The translations under genes were made by a program, and so were the position numbers. The notes under the pieces were generated by a model. That model did not search any database, was not told the origin of the DNA, and was given only the letters and a program-made list of their open reading frames with translations. 64,000 nucleotides of DNA from Erysipelotrichaceae bacterium (lineage in GTDB: Bacteria; Bacillota_I; Bacilli_A; Erysipelotrichales; Erysipelotrichaceae): the NCBI GenBank assembly GCA_015058845.1, contig SVBO01000003.1:87303-151302 (forward strand). Direction: 5' to 3'. This document shows, in pieces, positions 26,415 through 36,155 of this stretch; the stretch's first letter is position 1; every line of letters begins with the position of its first letter.

Positions 26415-29400
26415 ATGAGAAGATTATTATCTTTATTATTTGCTATTTGTATCATGGCCACTAGTATTGTGTTTTTCCCAACTGTTGTTTTAGCTGATAC
26501 GCTAGAATTAGAAGATCATACAAATATGTATGGTGTACATATACATAATAATTCAAAAATTACTAGAAATGTGGGAGCTGATTCCTCTATTTCTTATACC
26601 CTTGAGATTGAACTATCTTCAGACTATGCTTTGCAAAGAGGTAATGATAATGTAACAAGTACTGAAGATGATTACTATGTAGTTGATAAGAATGGTAGAT
26701 ATCTTATTGAACTATGGGGTGGTGCTGGTGCTAGTACTGGTACAGAAGAAGATATGACTAGCGGTGGTGCTAGTGGATATGTATATGGTATCGTTACCTT
26801 AAAAGAAGGGGATATCCTTCTTTATACTCTTGGTGGTAAAGGTACTCAAACAAATACAGTAGGTCAAGGTGGCGGTGCTAATGGTGGTGGTGGCTACGGT
26901 GACCGTGGTAGTACTACTGTAGGTGGTGGCGGTGGTTACTCTGCTGTATTTATGTATGATGATCAAACCGAGATAGATAAGTTCTATGAGAATTATATCG
27001 ATAATGATGGTCATCTAGTCAGAAATGTAACTGAGGTAGACCGTCTATCAAAATATATCATGATCGCTGGTGGTGGCGGTGGTGCTGGTTCTTATGGAAC
27101 AGATACTCGTGGTACTGCATATGGTGGTCATGGTGGGAATATGAGTTCTACTTCGGTACATCTAGATACTTCATCTGGATATGCTGTTTCTGGTACTGTG
27201 TATGCTGGACAAGGTGGTGGGTCTACAGATGGTACTGGTGAATATGCTGGTAATGGTGGAAGTTATATTCCAGGTGATCCAGTAAAAACAGCTTGGGGTC
27301 TTGGTAAAGGTGTTCAACCAAATGACTGGGCTGGAAGTTATAATGATAATCTTGTTGGTGGAGCTGGTGGAGCTGGTAACTATCGTGGCGGAGGCGGTGG
27401 AGCTGGTTACGCTGGTGGTTCTGGTGGTCTGATGTCTAATATCGTACTTGCACAAGGTATAGGTGGCGGTGGTGGTGGATCATCATTTGTTGCAGATATT
27501 TTTAACGGTAGTTTTGAAAAGCAAAATCCAAATGATTATCTAATTGGTTCTAAGAATACAGATAATGGTGGAAAGTTCCATATTGTATATCTAGATGAGT
27601 CAGATGATACTTATCTAGAACAAGTGGATATTGAATTTGCTCGTACACCCTATTTCAATATTACTGAGTTTGAAGCAATCAATACAATTACTAATGAAAA
27701 TGGAAGTGTTAGAGAATCGAAGATATATGATTTTATTAATAATACAACAGATGATAGAAGATCGCTGATCAATATCGACTATACTGGATATAAGATGGAA
27801 GGTAATGTTCATGTTGATTTCATAAAAGATCAAAATGGAAATGTATCAAATACAAATGATTTTAATACAACTACTCTTAAGTTCTTGATCCCAAATGTTA
27901 ATCTTAAACCTGAGGCACCAGATGGATCAGATCAATCCAAGGGTGTATTAACACTAAAATTAACATTTACTCCTAAAGAAGAGTTCGCTGGTGGTAATAA
28001 TGTTCCGCTATTTGCTGATGATCTAATTGAAGTTATTCCAACTGATACGAATTATACTAAAGGCGATGTTACATTTAAAAATCAAAATGGATATGTCAAC
28101 GTTCCTATGCATATCGATCCATCTCCTGTAAATCACACTCCACAAGGTCTAGATCCAGAACTTGTTGTTCATAAGGTGTCTAGTTTATATATTGATAAAT
28201 ATGCAGATGTTCGAAATGATCTTTCTTCTGATTGGCGTTATTTCTTTATGGAGAGCATTAGTGATCATTCTGTTCGAGATGAATGGAATAATTCTATTCT
28301 TGTTATGATCGATGGGGTTGAGAATACGATTTCTCCGGATGAAACGACTAGATATTATATTGATATTACTGCTACTGCAAAACAGCCTACAGGTAAGAAG
28401 TATGCCGTATTAGGTGACGAGTTAACTACGCAGACATTTACAGGTATTTCTGTTATTACCATTGCTGGTACAGGTATTGGTACATTGAATGATAATGTAA
28501 TCGTCTATAAGAAAGGTCTATCTTATACGGATGGCAAATATACATTAAGTCTTGATGTTTCTTCAGATGCTAGTGGATCTGTTATTGATGCCTCTGGAAG
28601 ACTTCCTAAATTTACTGGTATTGAGTATGGATCAGAAGAATTAGGACGTGAATCGACTATTATTATTCCAGTAGATGGTATTTATACTATCACTCTTAAG
28701 GGAGGCGATGGTGGTACTGGCGGACATGCAAGTTTGTTCGGGAATCAAGGTGGTGCAGGTGGTAAAGGAGGATATATCCAAGCTTCTTTCGCATTCAAAC
28801 AAGGTACTATTCTTAAAGGATATGCAGGAGCTAATGCAAATGCCTCTAGTACGGCTGGTGAAGGTGCTGATGGTGGTGAATACTCTTATATTGCTGTTTT
28901 GAAAGATCTAGCTTCTGGTGAGATAGATTATTATCTAATGATCGCTGGCGGTGGAGGTGGTGGTGGAGGATCGAGTATTCTTGTTAAAGGTAGTAATGGT
29001 CATTCAGCTAATGATCAAAACTTCTATACTCCTACTACACCGTTAACCGATGCTTCTTCTTACATGGGCGGTAAAGGTAGTGCAGAAGATAACTGGCTTT
29101 GGGGTTCGGGAAATTCTGGAAGTGCTTATGGTAACTATGTATATCGTGGAATGATTAATGGTACAGAAGGAAGTGGATTAATAGAAGGTGAAGATGCTGC
29201 TAAAGAACTAAGCACATCTTCTACAAATGCTGGTGGCAGTGCTTCAATGAAATGTGAGAATCTTGGCTTTGGTTCTGGTATTGGTAATGAGGCAGCTGTT
29301 GGAAAATATACAATAGAGACTGCCATCTCTAAGTATTTCACAGTACATACTGTAGAGGATATTCCTCAAGTAACTGTTGTAAGAAAGGATGATGGAACTA

Positions 29401-32081
29401 CACCTGCATCAGTTAATGTTTCACTACAACGTATTAAAGAAGATGGTACAACAGTATTACCAGAGGATATTGCTGAGGATTATCTTTTTACTAGAGTTAT
29501 TGTTGATATAGATCTTGTTCCTACTACAAAGTCGTATACTACTGATAGTGTTACAAAGGATATAGCTTTTGTTGATTATACATTGAATATAGTGCTTGTT
29601 CCAAGAGAAGGATTCCTTGGTGGTAATGACGTTGAATTGATCGCTGCAAAGAAAGATGTATCTGGTTTATTAACTGGTATGAAACTTTCTCAAAGTACAT
29701 ATTCAGGTAATGATGAAATAACTACAGAAGAACAATTTATTAATATCGATGAGGATAGAACATTGGACTATGCTAATGTAACTATTCCGGGAAGTCTAAT
29801 AGATAGTATTACTCTTGAAACTCAGAATAAAACATATATTTATGGTGGTACTCCAGTTATTAAGAAAGATCTTGTAAAGAGTGTAAAACTACTAGATCTT
29901 GAAAAAGAATATACTTGGGAAGATGATTATATCAAGTTGATTGATCCACGCAATGATACAGAAGAGCTTAGACCTGAGAAAACTACTGTATATCAAATTG
30001 AGGCAGGATATGGTCCTCTTTACGATGAACCTTATGCGACTGTTCATACTGCTGCTGTTAATATAGTCAAAACTGAACAAGCAACAGTATATACAAATGC
30101 TAAAGTTACTTATGCAGTTACTGGTGTAACTCCAGATAACATTGAAAAAGATTCAGAAGGTAATTATACACAATTGATCACTTTTGGAGAAGGTGGTCAT
30201 GCGAATAGTGATTATTCAACATCTTTTACACTCATTGCGATGGGAAATGATGTTCATTACCACATGCCTAATGAGATTACAGTAGAAGTTGCTGGAGAAA
30301 AGCTTGTAGCAGGTACAGATTATGTATACACGAGAAAAGGTGATACAAACGCTGATCTTCTGATCTATAAAGGAAAAATTAATGGTGATGTCTTGATTAC
30401 TGTTGAAGCATGTCATGAATCGTATATGGTATCATACTTGTATCAAAAAGAACCTGAAAGTTCTGAGTATGAAGTAGTTGAGATTAAAGATAGACACTAT
30501 GGTGAACCAATTGAAATGGAAACAGATTTTGAAAGTGTTGGTAAAGATCTTCCAGCAAAATATGATCATTACGATCTTAAATGGACTTGGGATGGTGGCA
30601 ATTCGGATCCTGTAACTGTAATGCCTAAGAGAAATGTTGTAGCAGTTGGTAGATATGTACCAAAGGAATATGATATTACTATTACTTATCAGTATGCAGA
30701 TGGTACATTGATACGTACCGATACCCATAGTATTGCTCATAATACTGAGTTTACTATTAAGAGTGATGAGATCGCTGGCTATATAGCTGATAAACTTGTA
30801 ATAAGTGATATAGTGGATGGTTCGAAAGAGCAAAAATATGTTGTTACGTATTCTTCGGCAGAAGGTAAATTAACTATTAACTATGTATATGAAGATGGTA
30901 AGGAAGCTGCTGAACCATATAGTCAACAATTAGAATATGGAGCTTCTTATGAAGTGATTTCTCCACCTATTAATGGATATACACCAGATCTTTCTATTGT
31001 TTCTGGTACGATGGACGATGATGGAGAAGTTCATACTGTTACATATAGTCCAAATACATATACAGTAACATTTGATCCTAATGGAGGAAGTATTTCTAAC
31101 ATTGAAAGTACTAAATCTGTAGAATATGATTCTATATATGGACAATTACCAACACCTGTCAAACTAGGATATACGTTTGAGGGTTGGAAATTAAATGATC
31201 AACTGATTGATTCTAATACAGTTGTTAAGATTACTGAAGATACTACTTTAACAGCTAGTTGGAAAGGATTATCATTCACTGTTGCTATCAAGTATGTTTC
31301 TGAAGAAGGTGAAGAGTTACGACCTAGTACTATTAATAGTCATGAGATAGGAACTGACTATTCATATACTTCACCACAAATTGAAGGATATAATTGCGAA
31401 ACACCAATCGTATCTGGTAAGATGCCAGCGCAAAATGTAGTGGTTATAGTCTTATATACTAAAGTTAAATATACAGTTACTATCTATTTCACATGTTTAG
31501 ATTCTAATGTTGAATTACCTGAGACGATAATTGAAGAGTATAAACATGGTGAATCATATAGTATTACTGTACCAACGATTTCTGGATATACATCTACATT
31601 GAATGTCGTCAGTGGTGTGATCAATGCAGATAATGTTGAGGTAACAGTGTACTATTATGAATCTGTTGATGATATTACTATTACATGGGGAACTATGAAC
31701 TTCGAATATAACAAAGGAATATGGGATCCACAAACTCATACGTACTCTAATGGTAGTTTCTCTCCTATAGGGACAACTAATTATGTTACTTTTACAAATA
31801 GTTCAAGTTCAACTGATTTTGAAGTTGATTTGCTTTATTATGCTTCTAGTCAATATCCGACTATAAGAGGAATATATTCTAATACTGAAGGTACAACAAT
31901 CACTTCTGTAACTCTTCCAAAAGCTAATGGAGATCCAGTGAGTGTTACGGTCTTCTTCAATATTAGAGAAGAGATTGAAGGGGATTCAACTAATGTACCT
32001 CTTGGATCACAAGTACTTCCAGATAACTTTATCTCGGGTAATTGTACAGTTAGCATTAAAGAGAAAGGAGCTGGGGCATGA
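26415..32081 (+). CDS. giant secreted glycine-rich / MucBP-type repeat surface protein
   Basis: An 1888-residue protein with an N-terminal signal peptide (two Arg, hydrophobic core, likely cleavage after VVLA ~27). Two glycine-rich domains (~90-365 and ~752-968) have ITLKGGDGG and IELWGGAGA cores like the ALK-type glycine-rich fold. Residues ~1418-1750 hold MucBP-like repeats and one InlB-type repeat (TFDPNGGS...GYTFEGWK). The last ~137 residues (from ~1752) contain WGTMNFEYNKGIWDPQTHTY, a domain shared with the small protein at 32986. There is no LPXTG motif or C-terminal membrane helix, so anchoring is unexplained. The start is at 26415 rather than 26406, which lies too close to the AAGGGGG site. 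It overlaps the next gene by four bases. An adhesin role is inferred. Confidence 0.85.
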   Translation: MRRLLSLLFAICIMATSIVFFPTVVLADTLELEDHTNMYGVHIHNNSKITRNVGADSSISYTLEIELSSDYALQRGNDNVTSTEDDYYVVDKNGRYLIELWGGAGASTGTEEDMTSGGASGYVYGIVTLKEGDILLYTLGGKGTQTNTVGQGGGANGGGGYGDRGSTTVGGGGGYSAVFMYDDQTEIDKFYENYIDNDGHLVRNVTEVDRLSKYIMIAGGGGGAGSYGTDTRGTAYGGHGGNMSSTSVHLDTSSGYAVSGTVYAGQGGGSTDGTGEYAGNGGSYIPGDPVKTAWGLGKGVQPNDWAGSYNDNLVGGAGGAGNYRGGGGGAGYAGGSGGLMSNIVLAQGIGGGGGGSSFVADIFNGSFEKQNPNDYLIGSKNTDNGGKFHIVYLDESDDTYLEQVDIEFARTPYFNITEFEAINTITNENGSVRESKIYDFINNTTDDRRSLINIDYTGYKMEGNVHVDFIKDQNGNVSNTNDFNTTTLKFLIPNVNLKPEAPDGSDQSKGVLTLKLTFTPKEEFAGGNNVPLFADDLIEVIPTDTNYTKGDVTFKNQNGYVNVPMHIDPSPVNHTPQGLDPELVVHKVSSLYIDKYADVRNDLSSDWRYFFMESISDHSVRDEWNNSILVMIDGVENTISPDETTRYYIDITATAKQPTGKKYAVLGDELTTQTFTGISVITIAGTGIGTLNDNVIVYKKGLSYTDGKYTLSLDVSSDASGSVIDASGRLPKFTGIEYGSEELGRESTIIIPVDGIYTITLKGGDGGTGGHASLFGNQGGAGGKGGYIQASFAFKQGTILKGYAGANANASSTAGEGADGGEYSYIAVLKDLASGEIDYYLMIAGGGGGGGGSSILVKGSNGHSANDQNFYTPTTPLTDASSYMGGKGSAEDNWLWGSGNSGSAYGNYVYRGMINGTEGSGLIEGEDAAKELSTSSTNAGGSASMKCENLGFGSGIGNEAAVGKYTIETAISKYFTVHTVEDIPQVTVVRKDDGTTPASVNVSLQRIKEDGTTVLPEDIAEDYLFTRVIVDIDLVPTTKSYTTDSVTKDIAFVDYTLNIVLVPREGFLGGNDVELIAAKKDVSGLLTGMKLSQSTYSGNDEITTEEQFINIDEDRTLDYANVTIPGSLIDSITLETQNKTYIYGGTPVIKKDLVKSVKLLDLEKEYTWEDDYIKLIDPRNDTEELRPEKTTVYQIEAGYGPLYDEPYATVHTAAVNIVKTEQATVYTNAKVTYAVTGVTPDNIEKDSEGNYTQLITFGEGGHANSDYSTSFTLIAMGNDVHYHMPNEITVEVAGEKLVAGTDYVYTRKGDTNADLLIYKGKINGDVLITVEACHESYMVSYLYQKEPESSEYEVVEIKDRHYGEPIEMETDFESVGKDLPAKYDHYDLKWTWDGGNSDPVTVMPKRNVVAVGRYVPKEYDITITYQYADGTLIRTDTHSIAHNTEFTIKSDEIAGYIADKLVISDIVDGSKEQKYVVTYSSAEGKLTINYVYEDGKEAAEPYSQQLEYGASYEVISPPINGYTPDLSIVSGTMDDDGEVHTVTYSPNTYTVTFDPNGGSISNIESTKSVEYDSIYGQLPTPVKLGYTFEGWKLNDQLIDSNTVVKITEDTTLTASWKGLSFTVAIKYVSEEGEELRPSTINSHEIGTDYSYTSPQIEGYNCETPIVSGKMPAQNVVVIVLYTKVKYTVTIYFTCLDSNVELPETIIEEYKHGESYSITVPTISGYTSTLNVVSGVINADNVEVTVYYYESVDDITITWGTMNFEYNKGIWDPQTHTYSNGSFSPIGTTNYVTFTNSSSSTDFEVDLLYYASSQYPTIRGIYSNTEGTTITSVTLPKANGDPVSVTVFFNIREEIEGDSTNVPLGSQVLPDNFISGNCTVSIKEKGAGA

Positions 32082-32911
32082 TACAATTAAACTATGTTTT
32101 AAAGAATGACTACGACAAGGTTATTAAACTAGGAAATGAAAGTGTATTTTGTTATTCTGATAAGAAGATAAAAGAATTATATCCTAGTGGTGGTTATGAA
32201 CTTGTCGCAGAAACCAATGGAAAGTTAGGTTCTGCTGAAAAGGTAGGGATCCTTACTGTTAGTACTATGAACATTTCGATCTATAGTCAAGGTACTTACA
32301 AAGGACTAAACAAAGTGATCGGGTATGTTGCAGTAGGTGAAGATCAGTATGTTGCTTTCTATAAGAGTAATGCTGCATTCATTGCAATAGTACTAGGATT
32401 ACTTACTTTGATCCTAGGAGCAGCGATTCTTATCGGATGGTTATTCGCTAATCCTAAGCCTCCTGTTGTAATAGAACCAGATAATCCACAACCTAGTGTA
32501 GATCCAGGAATCGTAGAGATCGATCCGATCTCTCCACTTCCAGATAAACCAGAGGTAACACCATCTAGTTCTGGAGGAGGATCAGTATCTATGGTATTTA
32601 CAAAGGGAGTAACTGTTTCATTATCTAGCGATACATCTGAGATCTATTATCAGAATCCCGATACATCAGATCATAACGCTGTTCTAGAGCTATATATTGT
32701 ATCGGATGGTGTAGAATACTTCATTGGTAAAACAGGTGTTATTCCGCCTGGAAACGCCTTATACGAGATGTCTATTGCTGAAAGAGATGCTAAGATCTCT
32801 ACAGGAGTATACATGGGATTATTTAGAGTATCTTTCTATAATCCTGTTACAGGTGAGAGAGCTCCTCTACAATCAGATATCACAGAGGTAACGGTAACTG
32901 TTACCGAATAA
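32078..32911 (+). CDS. single-pass membrane protein with extracellular beta domain
   Basis: A 277-residue protein translationally coupled to the giant gene (ATGA overlap). Residues ~1-98 lack a signal and are probably cytoplasmic. A 23-residue membrane helix (~100-123, IAIVLGLLTLILGAAILIGWL) is followed by a Pro-rich spacer (~125-165) and a C-terminal domain with IGKTGVIPPG. That last domain resembles the one in the protein at 33592 (IGTTGIVRPG), including a preceding YxxNP motif. It could link the surface structure to the membrane and sense or hold it from inside. The N-terminal domain is not recognised. Confidence 0.75.
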   Translation: MIQLNYVLKNDYDKVIKLGNESVFCYSDKKIKELYPSGGYELVAETNGKLGSAEKVGILTVSTMNISIYSQGTYKGLNKVIGYVAVGEDQYVAFYKSNAAFIAIVLGLLTLILGAAILIGWLFANPKPPVVIEPDNPQPSVDPGIVEIDPISPLPDKPEVTPSSSGGGSVSMVFTKGVTVSLSSDTSEIYYQNPDTSDHNAVLELYIVSDGVEYFIGKTGVIPPGNALYEMSIAERDAKISTGVYMGLFRVSFYNPVTGERAPLQSDITEVTVTVTE

Positions 32912-32985
32912 AAAGGATGCTATATATTTATATATATTGCATAAGTAATTAAGAATTCATATTATTTAGAAAGAAGGGTAGATTT

Positions 32986-33528
32986 ATGAAAAAACTTATT
33001 ACGCTTGCTATTAGTGCTTTGATGGTATTATCTCTTGGGACAACAGTGTTTGCTACAAGTACAAGTATAACAGATAGTGCAAATTTTAATAGCATAGATC
33101 CTATTGATGTGTTGGTTAATGTAAATGTTGATGTTACAGAAACTAAATATAAAATTGATGTTGTTTGGTCAAATTTAGTATTCACTTATACATTTGATGA
33201 TTATGTTTGGAATCCTGGTAACCACACATATTCTACTGATGAAACAGGCAGATGGAGTCATAATGAAGGTACAGTAACTGTTACCAACCACTCTAATAAA
33301 ACTGTTACTGTTGATGCTTCATGTCCTGATAATATTGCAGATGGTGTGGATGTAACTTTTAATATGACTAATGGTGATGAAGAATTAGAAACTGCTGATG
33401 CAAATGAACGTTTAGGGGATGAAGAGAAAGCTGACAAAGTAGTTTATACAGTTTCTGTTAATGGGCAACCTAATTCTCGTACACAGCAAACATTAACTGT
33501 TGCTGAAGTAACATTATCTATCCAATAA
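32986..33528 (+). CDS. small secreted protein sharing the giant protein's C-terminal domain
   Basis: A 180-residue protein with a clear signal peptide (KKLITLAISALMVLSLG, cleavage near VFA-TS). The mature part contains VVWSNLVFTY followed by VWNPGNHTYS and VTVTNHSNKTV. This is the same pattern as WGTMNFEY...IWDPQTHTYS near the end of the giant protein. It has its own good ribosome site (AAGAAGGG) and a strong terminator, so it may be made in excess, as a repeating subunit would be. No sortase signal is present. A subunit of a surface filament is inferred, not shown. Confidence 0.75.
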   Translation: MKKLITLAISALMVLSLGTTVFATSTSITDSANFNSIDPIDVLVNVNVDVTETKYKIDVVWSNLVFTYTFDDYVWNPGNHTYSTDETGRWSHNEGTVTVTNHSNKTVTVDASCPDNIADGVDVTFNMTNGDEELETADANERLGDEEKADKVVYTVSVNGQPNSRTQQTLTVAEVTLSIQ

Positions 33529-33542
33529 CCCACTACAACCAT

Positions 33543-33570
33543 AAAACACACGGCATCCCCGTGTGTTTCT
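33543..33570 (+). terminator. intrinsic terminator inside the surface cluster
   Basis: AAACACACGG and CCGTGTGTTT form a 10-bp stem followed by CTTT. It may let the small secreted protein be expressed above the next gene. Confidence 0.75.
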
Positions 33571-33591
33571 TTAAAGTATTAGGAGAATACA

Positions 33592-34089
33592 ATGGATAAA
33601 GTACAAAAAAGCATCATAGGAATACTAACTATGATCTTACTAGCATTGCTAGTGTATCTAACTACTATGATCACTAACAGACAATCAGATATTATTGTAG
33701 GGAACTTCCAAGCACCGCCATTCGAAGTACATGCTGAAATAGGTGTTCCCAATGAGGTAGATCCCTTACTTAATTACAGTGATATTATGATAGAAGGAAA
33801 CTATGGTTTCTCTATCGCAGGTACACCATTACTAGAAAAGAATGAATTAAGTGTATACTTCACAAATCCTAAAGAGAATACAGTATGGTTACTATTACGC
33901 GTTTATAATGCTCTAGGAGAAGAGATAGGTACTACTGGTATAGTTAGACCTGGTGAGTATGTTAAGACTGTTAGGTTAGATCCTAACGTGGATGATGAGT
34001 CTATTCGAGTAAAAGTATTGTCATATGAACCGGATACATATTATAGTTTAGGTACAGCGAGCGCTACATTACCAGTTATTACTAAGTAA
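33592..34089 (+). CDS. membrane-anchored protein with TG-x-I-x-PG beta domain
   Basis: A 165-residue protein with one N-terminal membrane helix (~8-28) and an extracellular rest. The domain with YFTNPKENTVWLLLRVYNALGEEIGTTGIVRPG parallels the C-terminal domain of the protein at 32078. Such beta domains with a PG turn occur in clostridial surface proteins of unknown role. TAGGAGAA lies before the ATG. It is the last gene of the four-gene surface cluster. Confidence 0.7.
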   Translation: MDKVQKSIIGILTMILLALLVYLTTMITNRQSDIIVGNFQAPPFEVHAEIGVPNEVDPLLNYSDIMIEGNYGFSIAGTPLLEKNELSVYFTNPKENTVWLLLRVYNALGEEIGTTGIVRPGEYVKTVRLDPNVDDESIRVKVLSYEPDTYYSLGTASATLPVITK

Positions 34090-34092
34090 ACA

Positions 34093-34120
34093 ATGGTCAG
34101 TATAGAGATATACTGACCAT
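34093..34120 (+). terminator. perfect 12-bp hairpin after the surface cluster
   Basis: ATGGTCAGTATA and TATACTGACCAT pair completely around GAGA. There is no U-run (AATAGTTATA follows), so it may be an mRNA 3' stabiliser or a terminator aided by other factors. Confidence 0.5.
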
Positions 34121-34130
34121 AATAGTTATA

Positions 34131-34157
34131 CAAAAGAAAAAGCACTCTTCAGTGCTT
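34131..34157 (-). terminator. terminator of tRNA-Gln
   Basis: On the minus strand AAGCACT and AGTGCTT form a stem with TTTCTTTTG following, 12 bases after the tRNA 3' end. Confidence 0.8.
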
Positions 34158-34168
34158 ACTATCTACAA

Positions 34169-34243
34169 TGGCTGGGATAACAGGATTCGAACCTGTGCAT
34201 GTCTGATTCAGAGTCAGAAGCCTTACCGCTTGGCTATATCCCA
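34169..34243 (-). tRNA. tRNA-Gln (anticodon CUG)
   Basis: A full cloverleaf. The acceptor TGGGATA pairs with TATCCCA. The anticodon stem TCTGA/TCAGA holds loop CTCTGAA, giving anticodon CTG. The T arm is ACAGG-TTCGAAT-CCTGT, and G-CCA is encoded at the 3' end. It reads CAG, the rarer Gln codon in AT-rich genomes, so a UUG isoacceptor must exist elsewhere. It is transcribed away from gltX. Confidence 0.93.
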
Positions 34244-34340
34244 ATAAATGTTTGCCTAAATATTATAGTACTACCATATCCTAAAGTCAATTAAAATGGA
34301 AAGAATGAGACATAAAAAGAAGGAAATACTACTTAAGATG

Positions 34341-34369
34341 TTGAATAAATAGGATTTGTATTATAAAAT
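34341..34369 (+). promoter_or_regulatory. promoter of gltX
   Basis: TTGAAT (34341-34346), a 17-base spacer and TAAAAT (34364-34369), about 39 bases before the start codon. Confidence 0.7.
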
Positions 34370-34407
34370 ATATAAGTGAGTTAAATAATAGAAGAGGGGT
34401 TTTAATT

Positions 34408-35862
34408 ATGGAAAAAGCACGTACTAGATTTGCTCCAAGTCCTACTGGATATATGCATATTGGTAACTTACGTACAGCTCTATATGAATATTTAGTAGCA
34501 AAGAAAGATGGAGGAACATTCATCTTACGTATCGAAGATACTGACCAAGGTCGTATTGTAGAAGGAGCAGTAGATATTATCTATAATACAATGAAGACAT
34601 GTGGTTTACATCACGATGAAGGACCAGATATCGGTGGTGAATATGGTCCATATGTGCAAAGTGAACGTATGCAATGTGGTATGTATAAAGAGTATGCTGA
34701 GAAGTTAGTAGAACTTGGTGGTGCTCACTATTGCTTCTGTGATGAAGCTGTATTAGCTAAGGAAAGAGAAGAAGCTGGAGAAGGTTTCTTATACGATGAT
34801 CCTTGTAAGTATTTAAGTAAAGAAGAGATCGCTGCTAAGATCGCAGCAGGCGAGAAGTATGTTATTCGTCAAAATATCGATCCAGAAGGTACTACATCAT
34901 TTGATGATGAAGTATATGGTCATATCGAAGTAGAAAACTCAGTATTAGATGAGCAAATTCTATTAAAGTCTGACGGATTCCCAACATATAACTTTGCTAA
35001 CGTTATCGATGACCATCTAATGAAGATCACACACGTTGTACGTGGTAATGAATACTTATCAAGTACACCTAAGTACAATCTTATCTATGATGCATTTGGA
35101 TGGCAAAAGCCTACTTATGTACACCTTCCACCAGTAATGAAAGATGAACATCACAAGTTATCTAAACGTAACGGAGATGCTTCATTCCAAGATCTAGTAG
35201 CTAAGGGTTACTTACCAGCAGCTATCATGAACTATATCGCATTATTAGGCTGGAGCCCAGCAGATAATGAAGAGATCTTCACATTAGAAGAACTAGCTGA
35301 AAAATTCGATGTATCACGTATCAGTAAGTCTCCATCTATCTTCGATATTGAGAAGTTAACTTGGATGAATGGTATGTACATCCGTAACATGGATGCTGAA
35401 GCTTGGTATGAGTTAGCATTACCTTATATGAAGAATGCTATCAAATCTGACGTAGATCTACATGCAGTAGCAGCTATCTTACAACAACGTACTGATAAGT
35501 TGACTGATATCGAACCAAATGTAGATTTCATTGATGAATTACAAGAATATGATACAGCATTATTCGTTCATAAGAAGATGAAGACTACAGAAGAGATCGC
35601 TCTTAAGTCATTGATCCACTGTAAAGAGATGTTAGAAGGTCTAGAAGAATACAACATGGAAACATTACATGATGGCTATATTGGACTTGCTACTAAGTTA
35701 GAGATGAAGAATGGTCAGATCATGTGGCCTGCTCGTATTGCTATTACTGGTAAAGATAAGACTCCTGGTGGTGCAGTAGAGATCTCTAATATCTTAGGTA
35801 AAGAAGAAACTATTCGTCGTATTACTGTAGGTATTGAGAAGTTACAAGCTAAGTTAGGATAA
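34408..35862 (+). CDS. gltX: glutamyl-tRNA synthetase
   Basis: A 484-residue class I synthetase. The ATP site is FAPSPTGYMHIGNLRTAL (HIGH variant HIGN) and the second signature KLSKRNG corresponds to KMSKS. Length and both signatures are normal. It is flanked by tRNA-Gln and tRNA-Glu genes on the other strand, both possible substrates of a non-discriminating enzyme. Most Firmicutes lack GlnRS and use GatCAB, so mischarging of tRNA-Gln is expected, though not provable here. Monocistronic, with its own promoter and terminator. GAAGAGGGG site before ATG. Confidence 0.96.
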   Translation: MEKARTRFAPSPTGYMHIGNLRTALYEYLVAKKDGGTFILRIEDTDQGRIVEGAVDIIYNTMKTCGLHHDEGPDIGGEYGPYVQSERMQCGMYKEYAEKLVELGGAHYCFCDEAVLAKEREEAGEGFLYDDPCKYLSKEEIAAKIAAGEKYVIRQNIDPEGTTSFDDEVYGHIEVENSVLDEQILLKSDGFPTYNFANVIDDHLMKITHVVRGNEYLSSTPKYNLIYDAFGWQKPTYVHLPPVMKDEHHKLSKRNGDASFQDLVAKGYLPAAIMNYIALLGWSPADNEEIFTLEELAEKFDVSRISKSPSIFDIEKLTWMNGMYIRNMDAEAWYELALPYMKNAIKSDVDLHAVAAILQQRTDKLTDIEPNVDFIDELQEYDTALFVHKKMKTTEEIALKSLIHCKEMLEGLEEYNMETLHDGYIGLATKLEMKNGQIMWPARIAITGKDKTPGGAVEISNILGKEETIRRITVGIEKLQAKLG

Positions 35863-35865
35863 GAT

Positions 35866-35893
35866 AAACTGCAGGAAACTGCAGTTTTCTTTT
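35866..35893 (+). terminator. intrinsic terminator of gltX
   Basis: AAACTGCAG and CTGCAGTTT form a stem around GAAA with TTCTTTTT after it. Confidence 0.85.
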
Positions 35894-35903
35894 TACAGAA
35901 ATA

Positions 35904-35932
35904 ACAAAAAAGGAGATATCGCTATCTCCTTA
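35904..35932 (-). terminator. terminator of tRNA-Glu
   Basis: On the minus strand AAGGAGATA and TATCTCCTT form a 9-bp stem followed by TTTTG. Confidence 0.8.
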
Positions 35933-35941
35933 ATTTACAAA

Positions 35942-36018
35942 TGGTGACCCGTACGGGATTCGAACCCGTGAATGTTGCCTTGAGAGGGCAATGTGTTCAA
36001 CCGTTTCACCAACGGGCC
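35942..36018 (-). tRNA. tRNA-Glu (anticodon CUC)
   Basis: Acceptor GGCCCGT pairs with ACGGGTC, the anticodon stem TTGCC/GGCAA holds loop CTCTCAA (anticodon CTC), and the T arm is ACGGG-TTCGAAT-CCCGT with encoded ACCA. It reads GAG. The gene is convergent with gltX. Confidence 0.9.
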
Positions 36019-36155
36019 ATTTATGAGAACATGAATATTATAGTGTAAAAGTTTGACTTTGGCAATATTTATTTGAAGTTTTTTAAAAATATTCTTATAT
36101 ACTCCTATCAGTAAAGTACTCCTAATGTGATATAATACTATCAAAGGAGTATACT

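Noticed and set aside
26780..27460. Antisense open frames opposite the glycine-rich region
   Set aside because: They are the reverse reading of repeated GGT/GGC codons, rich in Thr and Ser, without ribosome sites.
32888..32906. Inverted repeat CGGTAAC-T-GTTACCG near the end of the 32078 gene
   Set aside because: It lies within codons for a VTVTV strand and lacks a U-run; it is probably a result of repeated Val-Thr codons.
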